A stretch of 64,000 bases of DNA, from the NCBI GenBank assembly GCA_030752605.1, contig JASMDX010000006.1, positions 1 through 64,000 of the forward strand, in the 5' to 3' direction. Below the pieces are notes generated by a model that worked only from the letters and a program-made list of their open reading frames with translations, was not told the DNA's origin and searched no databases. Made by a program: the position numbers and the translations under genes. Origin of the DNA: GCA-2731375 sp002731375. GTDB taxonomy: Bacteria; Pseudomonadota; Alphaproteobacteria; GCA-2731375. Shown one piece after another: positions 1-7,983 of the stretch (its first letter is position 1; the number at the start of each line of letters is the position of its first letter).

Positions 1-251
1 ATCTCATGTAGCGCATCAAGGTGCGCCTGGCCCTCGTCCACCGTTTCCGTAGAGACCGCAACGGACTTGCCGTAGCCGCGATCCAGTAGCGCCTGTGCGG
101 CCGCTCCACGGGCGGCGTCGGACTTGGCATGGCGCATCAGATCCACCAGCGTTTCGATGGCCTCTTCGGTATGGTCACGCGCCATCTCACGCACATCGCC
201 GACCTCCTGGGGGCGGCCGCCGGGATTGCCCGAAACGCCGCCGAAAAGCAT
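1..251 (-). CDS. DUF5681-type small protein, copy 1 (C-terminus cut by window edge)
   Basis: Read from an ATG at 251 on the minus strand, this frame stays open to the left edge, so the C-terminus is missing. It has the motif SGNPGGRP near its N-terminus and then a helical stretch that closely matches the neighbouring gene at 460-771, with no length differences. The N-terminus is shorter than in that copy and starts MLFGG. DUF5681 proteins are typical of phages and phage-like elements, often near terminase genes, but no biochemical function is known to me. The pair looks like a tandem duplication inside a phage remnant. The start codon is uncertain because no clear ribosome site precedes it. 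Confidence 0.55.
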   Translation of the reverse strand, partial: MLFGGVSGNPGGRPQEVGDVREMARDHTEEAIETLVDLMRHAKSDAARGAAAQALLDRGYGKSVAVSTETVDEGQAHLDALHE

Positions 252-290
252 AATGTGGACGCCCCATCTGGCGGCAGGTAGAGATGATGC

Positions 291-333
291 CCTCACCACA
301 CCGCCATATTTTCAATAGGCGGTGTGGGTGAGG
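291..333. repeat. Long inverted repeat upstream of DUF5681 copy 1
   Basis: The arms 291-305 and 318-333 pair over 15 bases with one bulged base, around an AT-rich loop of 12 bases. It lies 40 bases upstream of the start of the first DUF5681 copy. No U-tract follows on either strand, so it is not a classical terminator. It could be an operator, an RNA hairpin or an element end. Confidence 0.6.
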
Positions 334-433
334 AGCATCGAGGTGAGGCAAAATACCCTATTGCCAGCGGTTCTTGGCTTGCCTAGACTGGCGGACGTAG
401 GCGAGAGCACTCCCTACAGCTACCGATCAGACT

Positions 434-469
434 GACCAGCTAGCCCCGTCCCCTAGGGCCTAGCTGGTC
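434..469. repeat. Perfect 10-bp inverted repeat, possible terminator
   Basis: GACCAGCTAG at 434-443 is repeated in inverse at 460-469. On the plus strand TTTTCTTTG follows directly, the form of an intrinsic terminator. The stop codon of the minus-strand DUF5681 gene lies inside the right arm, so the hairpin may also close that transcript. Confidence 0.5.
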
Positions 470-771
470 TTTTCTTTGCCTATCCGTTCCCGCCGATCCA
501 GCATCTCATGTAGCGCATCAAGGTGCGCCTGGCCCTCGTCCACCACGTCCATGGAGACCGCAACGGACTTGCCGTAGCCGCGATCCAGTAGCGCCTGTGC
601 GGCCGCTCCACGGGCGGCGTCGGACTTGGCATGGCGCATCAGATCCACCAGCGTTTCGATGGCCTCCTCGGAGTGCTCACGGGCCAGCTCACGGACGTGG
701 CCGACCTCACGGGGCCGGCCGCCGGGATTGCCGCTTATACCGGGAAGGAAACGGCCATTCTTGTCGCGCAT
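460..771 (-). CDS. DUF5681-type phage-associated protein, copy 2
   Basis: A 103-residue protein beginning MRDKNGRFLPGISGNPGGRP, the N-terminal signature of DUF5681. A charged, helical C-terminal half follows. It is soluble, with no membrane segment. The same coding sequence occurs again at 1-251 with high similarity. In known phages and gene-transfer-like elements this family lies beside packaging genes, but no terminase or structural gene is present here. The lysis genes at 1.8-2.7 kb support a phage origin. Function unknown. Confidence 0.7.
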   Translation of the reverse strand: MRDKNGRFLPGISGNPGGRPREVGHVRELAREHSEEAIETLVDLMRHAKSDAARGAAAQALLDRGYGKSVAVSMDVVDEGQAHLDALHEMLDRRERIGKEKTS

Positions 772-995
772 GGTCTCACCTATTGTCTGCCTGGTGTCAG
801 GTCATATTATACACTAAATTATTGTGGATAAGAAGCGGCGGATCAATCCAATAGCCAGGGCGCTACGGACGCCGACGTTCAGGCAGAGGAAGGTCAGGCC
901 AAAGAAGGGGCGTGGGAGTTATTCACGGGCTAACCGTACTTCAAAGGCGGGTTACGCTTCTTAACCCGACCAAGGGCCGGCCTATCAGAGCCGAT

Positions 996-1667
996 TTAAG
1001 CCATCTGCAGAACCACGAGATTGTGGATGCCGTGGATGATGCTGGGGACCCACAGGCTTTCGGAATATTCGTAGATCCAGGCTAAAAACAGGAACAGGGC
1101 AAACAGGCCCGGCATGGCGCCCAGGTCAAAATGCATGATCCCGTGTGCCACGGCGGCCAGGCCGGCGGCGTTCCAAAGGCTGAAACGGCGGCGCAGCCAG
1201 CCAAACAGCAGGCCGCGAAAGACTATTTCCTCCATCAAGGGCGACAGCACGGCGATGCCCAGGACCATAGTCAGGAAATAGACCGGCTGGCCCAAGGCTT
1301 GCTCCGGCGAAAGGGGCAGGGCGGGGCCTGTCGCCGGGCCCAGCAGGGGCCGGGTCAGGGCGGTGATCAGCATGGTTGCCGGCACGGACAAAACGCCCAG
1401 GCCAACGGCCCGCAACAGCCACTGCCGAGAGGTCCAGGAAAACCCCAGGCCGGCCCAGCCGTGCGCCTCCCGCCAGACCGTAGCAAACCAGATCCAGATA
1501 ATAGCGGCCAGACTGGGCAGCACGACAAAGCCCAGCATTAGTTCCGCCGGCCCGATCTGCTCCATTGGACCGAGCACCCGGCGGCTCATCAGGGCGACGC
1601 CGACCTGTATGATAATGGCGCCGACGACGGCCAGGCGCATGTCCCGTGTATCCAGACTAGGCGGCAT
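996..1667 (-). CDS. CPBP family intramembrane metalloprotease (CAAX protease/Abi type)
   Basis: A 223-residue polytopic membrane protein. The family signature is clear: EEIVFRG around residues 146-152 (E146, E147, R151) and AHGIMH with H175 and H179. These residues form the intramembrane active site of the CPBP/Rce1 family. About six to seven hydrophobic segments are visible. Members process prenylated or other membrane peptides, and some are linked to bacteriocin immunity or phage abortive infection, but the substrate here cannot be inferred. It is a single gene between two phage-derived blocks, transcribed against the lysis genes. Confidence 0.85.
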   Translation of the reverse strand: MPPSLDTRDMRLAVVGAIIIQVGVALMSRRVLGPMEQIGPAELMLGFVVLPSLAAIIWIWFATVWREAHGWAGLGFSWTSRQWLLRAVGLGVLSVPATMLITALTRPLLGPATGPALPLSPEQALGQPVYFLTMVLGIAVLSPLMEEIVFRGLLFGWLRRRFSLWNAAGLAAVAHGIMHFDLGAMPGLFALFLFLAWIYEYSESLWVPSIIHGIHNLVVLQMA

Positions 1668-1811
1668 GATTTATTCTAATTGCCGAGCCAGCATTTCAAA
1701 CGCCGTCCGCACCGTCGCCTGTATTTTTCAATCAGCGTTGCCTTCCGATAACGCCCATTGCGGCCACACTTTTTACACTCCACCTCAATTGGATCGGTGG
1801 GGAAGTCTCTG

Positions 1812-2213
1812 ATGGTTGGTGCGCCCATGCTCGATCACTTTTCCCGTTCGGAATTAGCCTGTCCGACGACAGACGAATTGCGCCTTGCTACCGGCTTTGG
1901 CGAGGCCCTAGAGCGCCTTCGCGTCGAACTGGACGCACCAATATACCTCAGCAGCGCCTGTCGGTCGCCCACGCATAACGCAAAGGTTGGCGGCCACCCA
2001 CGTAGCCTGCATCTAACCGTCAACGACCACTGGGGCACAGGTGGCTGCTGCGCTTTCGATGCCGTCGCCACTGAAGGCGAATACAGGGCCAAGATCATTT
2101 CACAGGCGCTGGATCAGGATTGGTCCGTCGGCGTCGCTTCGAACTTCATTCACCTCGACCAACGGTCCCGCTACTGCGGGCTGCCGCAGGTCGTCTATCA
2201 CTACGGGAGATGA
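1812..2213 (+). CDS. Peptidase M15-type phage endolysin-like protein
   Basis: A 133-residue protein with the D-Ala-D-Ala carboxypeptidase-like M15A layout. SACRSPTHNAKVGGHPRSLH is followed by an AFD motif near residue 83 and FIHLD near 114. Probable zinc ligands are H67, D83 and H114, inferred from the family pattern. The spacing between the first His and AFD is longer than in the usual SxHxxGxAxD motif. The ATG at 1812 is preceded by GGGGAAG at good spacing, so I prefer it to upstream starts. Its stop overlaps the next start in an ATGA, which fits a co-translated lysis cassette. Likely role: peptidoglycan cleavage during phage lysis. Confidence 0.8.
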   Translation: MVGAPMLDHFSRSELACPTTDELRLATGFGEALERLRVELDAPIYLSSACRSPTHNAKVGGHPRSLHLTVNDHWGTGGCCAFDAVATEGEYRAKIISQALDQDWSVGVASNFIHLDQRSRYCGLPQVVYHYGR

Positions 2214-2395
2214 CTATGATGGAGATTATTCCATGGTTTATTCAACGGGCTTCGGAGCCTTCGACCTGGGCCGGGTTCGCCGGTCTAGCCGTGGTCTTCG
2301 GTCTTAGCCAAGGCGAGTGGGCGGCGATATCTAACGCTGTGGCGGCGGTTGCTGCCGCGCTGGCGATGTTCGTCCGCGAACGTAGCCCTGACTAA
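2210..2395 (+). CDS. Small membrane protein, putative holin
   Basis: A 61-residue protein starting MTMMEIIPWF, with two hydrophobic stretches (about residues 18-32 and 35-53) and a charged C-terminal tail RERSPD. Size, topology and position directly after an M15 peptidase fit a phage holin. There is no sequence motif that proves it. The start overlaps the previous stop (ATGA), and its own stop overlaps the next ATG (TAATG), so all three genes are translationally coupled. Confidence 0.65.
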   Translation: MTMMEIIPWFIQRASEPSTWAGFAGLAVVFGLSQGEWAAISNAVAAVAAALAMFVRERSPD

Positions 2396-2709
2396 TGGGC
2401 TGGCTCAGCGCCTTCAGTGCGCTGGCCCGTCTCTTTGACTCTCTAAGCGGTCTCTATCGTGATTGGCGACTCCGCAGGGCGGGAGCTAAGGAAGCCCGTC
2501 TATCGGCCCTGGAGGCGGCCCAGAGACGTTCTAAGCGGCGGGTCGAGATCGAAGCTGAAATTGCTGGCCTTAGCGATGATGCTCTCCGTCAGCGGTTGCG
2601 CCAATATCGACGCGCCGGTGGCAGGGTGCGACTGGGTAAGGCCGATCATCCTGACGGAGGACGACAGGCTGACAGTGGAGACGATGCGGGCGTTACTGGC
2701 TCACAATGA
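2395..2709 (+). CDS. Hypothetical protein, possible inner-membrane spanin (Rz-like)
   Basis: A 104-residue protein with a mildly hydrophobic N-terminus and a strongly charged helical middle rich in Arg, Glu and Ala (residues about 20-75) that could form a coiled coil. It follows the holin-like gene without a gap. A second reading frame with a lipobox lies inside its 3' half, the layout of Rz/Rz1 spanin pairs. The N-terminus is a weak membrane anchor, so the i-spanin call rests mainly on context. The last 25 residues overlap the nested frame and look low in information. Confidence 0.5.
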   Translation: MGWLSAFSALARLFDSLSGLYRDWRLRRAGAKEARLSALEAAQRRSKRRVEIEAEIAGLSDDALRQRLRQYRRAGGRVRLGKADHPDGGRQADSGDDAGVTGSQ

Positions 2710-2743
2710 GGCGGTCGTCGCCTTCTGCGGTCCTATGGGGTAA
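2561..2743 (+). CDS. Nested small lipoprotein, possible outer-membrane spanin (Rz1-like)
   Basis: In another frame inside the preceding gene, a short hydrophobic stretch leads to a lipobox LSVSGC. A mature part of about 48 residues with DWVRPI and a conserved-looking AHNEAVVAFC end follows, and it runs 34 bases beyond the host gene. This matches lipoproteins that end phage lysis cassettes. The start is uncertain: TTG at 2561 is used here, but CTG at 2555 or ATG at 2576 are possible, and no strong ribosome site is seen, as expected for an embedded, coupled gene. Confidence 0.55.
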   Translation: MLALAMMLSVSGCANIDAPVAGCDWVRPIILTEDDRLTVETMRALLAHNEAVVAFCGPMG

Positions 2744-2760
2744 CCATAGGGGGTAACCAT
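2737..2760. repeat. Short direct repeat after the lysis cassette
   Basis: GGGGTAACCAT occurs twice, at 2737-2747 and 2750-2760, exactly at the end of the phage-like block. It may be a relic of the element boundary. It is too short to call an attachment site. Confidence 0.3.
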
Positions 2761-2808
2761 TTGCCCTTAGATCCTATTTCTGTAATGAAATCAGAGCGTT
2801 ATCGTTGG

Positions 2809-3609
2809 CTATCGCTTTCTGTTCAGGAAGGCGTTTAAGCGCTGTTTGTGTTCATCGCCCCGGAACAGATAGTTCTGCGCGATCATCTCGTATTCCAGGC
2901 AGGATTCAAGATCTATGCTCTCGCCACGGAACAGAGCCATCTTGGTAAACGCAGTGGCACGCCGGGGCGAAGAGTCGATCATCGCCCGGGCTATACGCTC
3001 GGCTGCTCCTTGCAGCTGATCCGCCGCCGCCACTTCGGTAAAGAGGCCCAGTTCGCGGCCTTCCTCCGCCCCCACGGTAGCGCCTGTCAACATCAGATGC
3101 GAGGCCCGCATGGTGCCGACCAGGCGCGGCAGCAAATAAGTGCAGCCCATGTCGGCGCCCGAGGCCCCCATGCGGCCAAAGGCGAAGTAGTAACTAGCCT
3201 CCGGCGCGGCGATAGCGATATCGCAGGCCAGCGCCAAGGAGGCGCCGCCACCCACCGCTGGGCCATTGACGGCAGCAATAATCGGCAGATCTAGGGCACG
3301 CATGCGCTTGATCATCCGATTGACGCCGCGCAACACCAGATATTGCCAGTCCATGTCGACCTCTTCGGTGACAAGGACGCTGCCCAATTGTGCCCCGCCG
3401 CAAAACACCGGACCATTGCCGGTCAGAATGATGACCCGGCAATCGGGGTCATCCTCCAACTGGTCCAACGCCGCATTCATCGCCTCGGCGAAATCCAGAC
3501 TTAGCGGATTGCGGATCTCGGGGCGGTTCAAGGTAATGCGGCCAATGCCGTCAGCCAAATTGACGAGTAGTTCCGGCGCCGTAGCGTCGGTCTGTCTTGC
3601 TTCGCTCAT
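2809..3609 (-). CDS. Enoyl-CoA hydratase/isomerase family protein
   Basis: A 266-residue crotonase-fold protein. The oxyanion-hole segments are visible in the CGGAQLG region and the GGGASLALACDIAIA segment. It ends in a basic tail typical of the family. It should hydrate or isomerise a 2-enoyl-CoA in the cytoplasm. It is the last gene of a minus-strand run (carboxyltransferase, biotin carboxylase, hydratase, acyl-CoA ligase, hydratase) with gaps of 10-25 bases, so it very likely belongs to one acyl-CoA degradation operon. The exact acyl substrate cannot be read from the sequence. Confidence 0.9.
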   Translation of the reverse strand: MSEARQTDATAPELLVNLADGIGRITLNRPEIRNPLSLDFAEAMNAALDQLEDDPDCRVIILTGNGPVFCGGAQLGSVLVTEEVDMDWQYLVLRGVNRMIKRMRALDLPIIAAVNGPAVGGGASLALACDIAIAAPEASYYFAFGRMGASGADMGCTYLLPRLVGTMRASHLMLTGATVGAEEGRELGLFTEVAAADQLQGAAERIARAMIDSSPRRATAFTKMALFRGESIDLESCLEYEMIAQNYLFRGDEHKQRLNAFLNRKR

Positions 3610-3627
3610 GATTATATCCTCCTATCG

Positions 3628-5151
3628 CTATATCTTCGCCGTTTGCCGCAATTCACGCAACGCGAAGCGGCGGATCTTGCCCGACGCGGTCAGCGGCAGG
3701 TTGTCCGTGAAGGTTATGCCGCGCGGCACCTTGTAGCGAGAGAGCTCGCGACGGCAATACTTAAGGATCTCATCGCCGTTTTGCGCCGCGCCAGACGCGG
3801 ATACCACGAAGGCCTGGATACCCTCGCCCCGGACTTCGTCGGGCACCCCGATCACCGCCGCCGCCTGCACCGATGGGTGCGCAAACAGTACATTTTCAAT
3901 TTCCTTGGGAAAGACGTTGTAGCCGTTGGTGACAATCATGTCCTTGATCCGATCCAGGATGAAAATATTACCCTGCCCATCGACCCGTCCCACATCACCG
4001 GTATGCAGCCAGTCTTCCGCCAGGGTCTCCGCCGTCAACTCCGGCTGGCCCCAATAACCGATCATGAAAGTATCGCAGCGGAATTGCAATTCGCCCGGTT
4101 CGCCCGTGGGCACCTCCGCACCGTCGCGGTCACGCAGACGCACCTCGATACCATCCAGCACCACGCCGCAGGAACCTTCTGGCGACGGCACGCCGGGTCG
4201 CTGCACACAGGCAACGGTGGAGATCTCGGTCAGGCCATAGCTTTCCACGGTATCGATGCCGATCTCGTCCTTCAGGCGGCGCACCAGGGAATGAGGCACC
4301 GGACCGCCGCCGACATCGATCAGGCGCATGGCAGAAATATCGCAGCCCGACAGCCGTTCGGCTTGAAACATCTGCACGAACATCAAGGGCACCCCGGCCA
4401 GCACGGTGATGCGATGGCGTTGCATCAGTTTCAGCGCCATATCAGCGTCAAAGCTAGGCAGCACCACCATGCACGCGCCCACCAAGCCACAATAAAGGAA
4501 GTCATAGCTGTAACCGAACAGATGGAACGACGGCAAAATGGTCAGGAAACGGTCGTCCGTGTTGTAGTCAAGCGCTTTGATCGTCAACTCCGCATTGGCG
4601 ATCAGCTGGCGATGGCCAAGGACGATACCCTTTGGCTCCCCGGTTGTTCCGGAGCTGTAAATAATCATGGCCGGATCATCTGGACGGCTGCGGGGGGCGA
4701 GGACGCGGCCCGGCGCCTCGGCCAAGGCTGCCTCATAGTCGAACCAGCCGCTTGCCATGCCTTCGCCATAATGCAAACGCAGAACCACATCGTCCGAGAA
4801 CATTTCGTCCGGCAGGGCATCGCCGGGGTTCTGCGCCACGATGCCTCGTGGCTGGCAGTCCGCGAACAAGGCCCCGGTTTCCCGTGCCGTGCTCAAGGTA
4901 TTTATGGGCACGGCGATGACGCCGGCAATGGCGCAGCCAATGAAGAATTCATACAGGGCCCGCGAATTGCCCATGAAGCAGGCGACCCGGTCGCCGGGCG
5001 CGATACCAGCCGCGATCAGAACAGCGGCAAAGCGCGACGCCCGCTCATAGGTCTCGGCATAGGAGCTGGCAGTGCCGTCGGTGAAGACGAGATGCACCGC
5101 CGCGCCGTTATCCGCCGCCGCCCCGGCGAAGATTGCATCGATGGTGTCCAT
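3628..5151 (-). CDS. Acyl-CoA synthetase (AMP-forming)
   Basis: A 507-residue ANL-superfamily ligase. The AMP-binding loop YSSGTTGEPKG is at residues 165-175. The adenylate motif ESYGLTE, the hinge region LHTGDVGRVD and the C-terminal catalytic Lys region TASGKIRR are all present. It activates a carboxylic acid to its CoA thioester through an acyl-adenylate. Length and motifs are complete. It lies between two enoyl-CoA hydratase genes and upstream of none but the second, consistent with supplying the CoA ester for the operon. The substrate is unknown. Confidence 0.92.
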   Translation of the reverse strand: MDTIDAIFAGAAADNGAAVHLVFTDGTASSYAETYERASRFAAVLIAAGIAPGDRVACFMGNSRALYEFFIGCAIAGVIAVPINTLSTARETGALFADCQPRGIVAQNPGDALPDEMFSDDVVLRLHYGEGMASGWFDYEAALAEAPGRVLAPRSRPDDPAMIIYSSGTTGEPKGIVLGHRQLIANAELTIKALDYNTDDRFLTILPSFHLFGYSYDFLYCGLVGACMVVLPSFDADMALKLMQRHRITVLAGVPLMFVQMFQAERLSGCDISAMRLIDVGGGPVPHSLVRRLKDEIGIDTVESYGLTEISTVACVQRPGVPSPEGSCGVVLDGIEVRLRDRDGAEVPTGEPGELQFRCDTFMIGYWGQPELTAETLAEDWLHTGDVGRVDGQGNIFILDRIKDMIVTNGYNVFPKEIENVLFAHPSVQAAAVIGVPDEVRGEGIQAFVVSASGAAQNGDEILKYCRRELSRYKVPRGITFTDNLPLTASGKIRRFALRELRQTAKI

Positions 5152-5163
5152 TCTCGGCTTTCT

Positions 5164-5949
5164 CTAACGGCCTTTCCAAACGGGGGGCCGTTTCTCGGCG
5201 AAGGCGCGGGCGCCCTCCTGAGCATCCTCGGAGGTATAGGCGGGCTGATACAGGCGCCACGCCAGCTCCGCGCCCGCATCACAGCCAGCCGACATCGCCG
5301 CCAAAATAGCCGCCTTGCCGCAGGTCACGGAAAGCGGCGCGTTATCGCGGATCTTCTCGGCCAGTTCCTGGGCCCGGGCGCGCACCGTATCGCCGTCCTG
5401 TTCCAGGTAATTGATATAGCCCAGCTCGTGAAAACGCTCAATCGGATAGAGGTCGCCGGTCAGGACCATTTCCATCAATACCGGTTGCGGCAGCATCCAG
5501 ACCAGGGGCATGCCCCAGGGTGAACCACGGCCGATCTTGCTTTCGGTAATGCCGATCTTGGTGCCAGCCATGGCCACGCGCATATCGCAGTTGAGCGAGA
5601 ACATCATGCCGCCGGCCATCAGATGGCCAGTCATCGCGGCGATGATCGGCACCCGGACGTGGCGCATACGTTTTTGGAACGGGTCGCGCATGAAGGTCAG
5701 AATATCCTCGCCGGTTTCCGCTTTCTTTTGCGCTGTCTCCTTCAGGTCCATGCCGGCGCAAAAGGTGCCGCAATCGGCCGAAGTGAAGATCACCACACGG
5801 ATATCCGGGTTCAGGTCGATGTCCTCCCAGATCTTGTTGAGACCGTTGGAGACGGCGATGTTCATGGCGTTGCGCTGTTCGGGCCGGTTGATGGTTACCG
5901 TGGCGATGCCTTCGGTTACATCGAATAGCAGTTCGTTGCCTTCACTCAT
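5164..5949 (-). CDS. Enoyl-CoA hydratase/isomerase family protein
   Basis: A 261-residue crotonase-fold enzyme starting MSEGNELLFDV. The segment TFCAGMDLKE and the GGMMFSLNCDMRVA stretch form the two halves of the oxyanion hole. It ends EKRPPVWKGR, as does its paralogue at 15438-16205 (EKRAPVWKAR), so the two belong to one subfamily. Thirteen bases separate it from the downstream ligase gene and about 23 from the upstream carboxylase gene. It probably acts on the product of the ligase or carboxylase in this operon. Confidence 0.9.
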   Translation of the reverse strand: MSEGNELLFDVTEGIATVTINRPEQRNAMNIAVSNGLNKIWEDIDLNPDIRVVIFTSADCGTFCAGMDLKETAQKKAETGEDILTFMRDPFQKRMRHVRVPIIAAMTGHLMAGGMMFSLNCDMRVAMAGTKIGITESKIGRGSPWGMPLVWMLPQPVLMEMVLTGDLYPIERFHELGYINYLEQDGDTVRARAQELAEKIRDNAPLSVTCGKAAILAAMSAGCDAGAELAWRLYQPAYTSEDAQEGARAFAEKRPPVWKGR

Positions 5950-5972
5950 GTGTTTGATCCTTCTTTTTCTTG

Positions 5973-7973
5973 CTAAACTTCGCGTGGCTCGACTTCCGCT
6001 ATGAAAGCATGCCGCTCCACCATATCGCCCTCGGCGCAGCTCAGTACCGCCAGTACGCCATCACAGGGCGCGGTAAGGCGAATTTCCATTTTCATGCTCT
6101 CTTGAACCACCAGAACATCACCGGCGCTAACATGATCGCCAACAGCGGCCAGCACCTTGGTAACATTGCCCATGACCGGCGCCAGCACGCGGCCCTCAAC
6201 CGCCGCCGCATCCACCTGCCAACCATCTGCATACAACGAGACACGCGCCGCAGCCGTGCCAAAAGCACCATGCAGATGTACCGCATCGCTATCACACTGC
6301 GCGCGCAGCACCTGAACCTCGTTGCCGAAGGTTACGCTGTAGACGTCATCGCCCAACGGCACCATCGTCAAGGCTAGGACACTCTGATCAACGCGAACAG
6401 ACATACCGCTGTTCCCATCAACGGGGGAAAAGGCCACATCCGCACTGTCCTCGCCGAAGCTAACGTGCAAGCTTGGCGCATGACGAGGGCGAAGGTGACC
6501 CTGCCCCAGCCGCCAGTTGGTGAAGGCGCCGTGGCTTTGCCAGGGATCGCTATCGGGTCCAGTGCGGTATTGCAGCATAGCCAACGCGCCGGCCAGGGCG
6601 AACAGCTCATCCGCGGGCCTTGCAGGATTGGATTGACTGGATATAACCTCGCGGTCGATCATCGCGGTATCGACACTACCCTCGGCGACTTCGCGGCGGG
6701 CCAACAGATCACGCAGGAAAGCCAGATTGGTCGGCACGCCAAACACTGCCGTCTCGGCCAGGGCGGCACGCAGTTGACCCAGCGCCTCCCCACGGTCGCC
6801 GCCATGGCAGATGATCTTGCCCAGCATGCAATCGTAGAACGGGCCGATTTCCTCCCCTTCCGTTACGCCAATGTCGGAACGTGCGATCGGGCCCGGTAGA
6901 TCAATACGCCGGACCATGCCCGTGGCAGGCGCAAAGCCATTGGCCGGATCTTCGGCATACAGCCGCGCCTGCATGGCATGGCCGCAAACGGCTATTTGAT
7001 CCTGGCCCATCGGCAGACCTTCGCCAGCGGCAATGCGCAACTGCCAGGCCACCAGATCCAGGCCGGTCACGGCCTCGGTCACCGGATGTTCCACCTGCAG
7101 GCGGGGATTGACCTCAAGAAAGAAGAACGCATCGCCCACCACCAGAAACTCCGCCGTGGCCAGGCCGCGCAGCTTCGTATGTGTCGCCAGGCGGCAGGCA
7201 GCATCCAAAATACTCTGCCGCAAATTCGCATCCAGGCGCGCGACGGGTGCTTCCTCCACCACCTTTTGATGGCGCCGTTGCAGGGAGCATTCCCGGTCAA
7301 ACAAATGTATCGCCGCGCCCGTACCGTCACCCGCCAGTTGCACCTCCAAATGGCGGGGCCGGTCCAGATATTGTTCGACCAACAAATCGGCCCGGCCAAA
7401 CGACGCCTTGGCCTCGCGCATGGCAGAGGCGATGTTTTCGCCCAGGTTATCATCTTCGCGCACCACGCGGATACCACGCCCGCCGCCGCCCGCCGCCGCC
7501 TTCAACAACAACGGCGGCTGCATGTCCGCAACCACAGCCCCGATGCCGGCCTCATCGTCGCTGGCCAGATCAGCGCCGGGAATGACCGGGATGCCCAGTT
7601 CCGCCGCCTCCTGCTTGGCTTGCAGCTTGTTGCCGAAACGGGCCAGGGTATCCGCCGTGGGCCCAATGAAAATCAGCCCGGCATCTTCCACGGCGCTGCC
7701 GAAGTCCGGTGTTTCCGAGAGAAAGCCGATACCGGGATGCACAGCGTCGGCACCCACTGTTTGGGCCGCCGCGATGATCGCCGGGATGTTGAGATAGCTT
7801 TCAGACGCAGGCCCGCCCCCAACCTCGATGGATTGGCCGATCTGGCGCACATGGGCGGCCTGGCGGTCAGTGCTGGAATGCACCGTGGCCACCGCGATGC
7901 CCATGGCCTTGGCGGTCCGCGCGATGCGGCAGGCGCTGTCGCCCCGGTTGGCGATGAGGAGCTTTTTGATCAT
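5973..7973 (-). CDS. Acyl-CoA carboxylase alpha subunit: biotin carboxylase with biotin carrier domain
   Basis: A 666-residue protein with the full biotin carboxylase layout: N-terminal KLLIANRGDSACRI, the glycine-rich ATP-grasp loop AAAGGGGRGIRVV, and the EVNPRLQVEHPVTE catalytic segment. The C-terminal biotinyl domain has ESMKME, with biotin expected on K628. It carboxylates biotin with ATP and bicarbonate and swings it to the partner carboxyltransferase encoded just upstream (10-base gap). The architecture matches methylcrotonyl-, geranyl- and propionyl-CoA carboxylase alpha chains, and sequence alone does not separate these. Confidence 0.92.
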   Translation of the reverse strand: MIKKLLIANRGDSACRIARTAKAMGIAVATVHSSTDRQAAHVRQIGQSIEVGGGPASESYLNIPAIIAAAQTVGADAVHPGIGFLSETPDFGSAVEDAGLIFIGPTADTLARFGNKLQAKQEAAELGIPVIPGADLASDDEAGIGAVVADMQPPLLLKAAAGGGGRGIRVVREDDNLGENIASAMREAKASFGRADLLVEQYLDRPRHLEVQLAGDGTGAAIHLFDRECSLQRRHQKVVEEAPVARLDANLRQSILDAACRLATHTKLRGLATAEFLVVGDAFFFLEVNPRLQVEHPVTEAVTGLDLVAWQLRIAAGEGLPMGQDQIAVCGHAMQARLYAEDPANGFAPATGMVRRIDLPGPIARSDIGVTEGEEIGPFYDCMLGKIICHGGDRGEALGQLRAALAETAVFGVPTNLAFLRDLLARREVAEGSVDTAMIDREVISSQSNPARPADELFALAGALAMLQYRTGPDSDPWQSHGAFTNWRLGQGHLRPRHAPSLHVSFGEDSADVAFSPVDGNSGMSVRVDQSVLALTMVPLGDDVYSVTFGNEVQVLRAQCDSDAVHLHGAFGTAAARVSLYADGWQVDAAAVEGRVLAPVMGNVTKVLAAVGDHVSAGDVLVVQESMKMEIRLTAPCDGVLAVLSCAEGDMVERHAFIAEVEPREV

Positions 7974-7983
7974 ATCCGCCCCC

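Noticed and set aside
3643..5523. Long plus-strand reading frame of 626 codons
   Set aside because: It lies wholly antisense to a clear acyl-CoA ligase and hydratase; its translation is His/Arg/Gln-rich without family motifs, as expected for a mirror frame in G+C-rich DNA.
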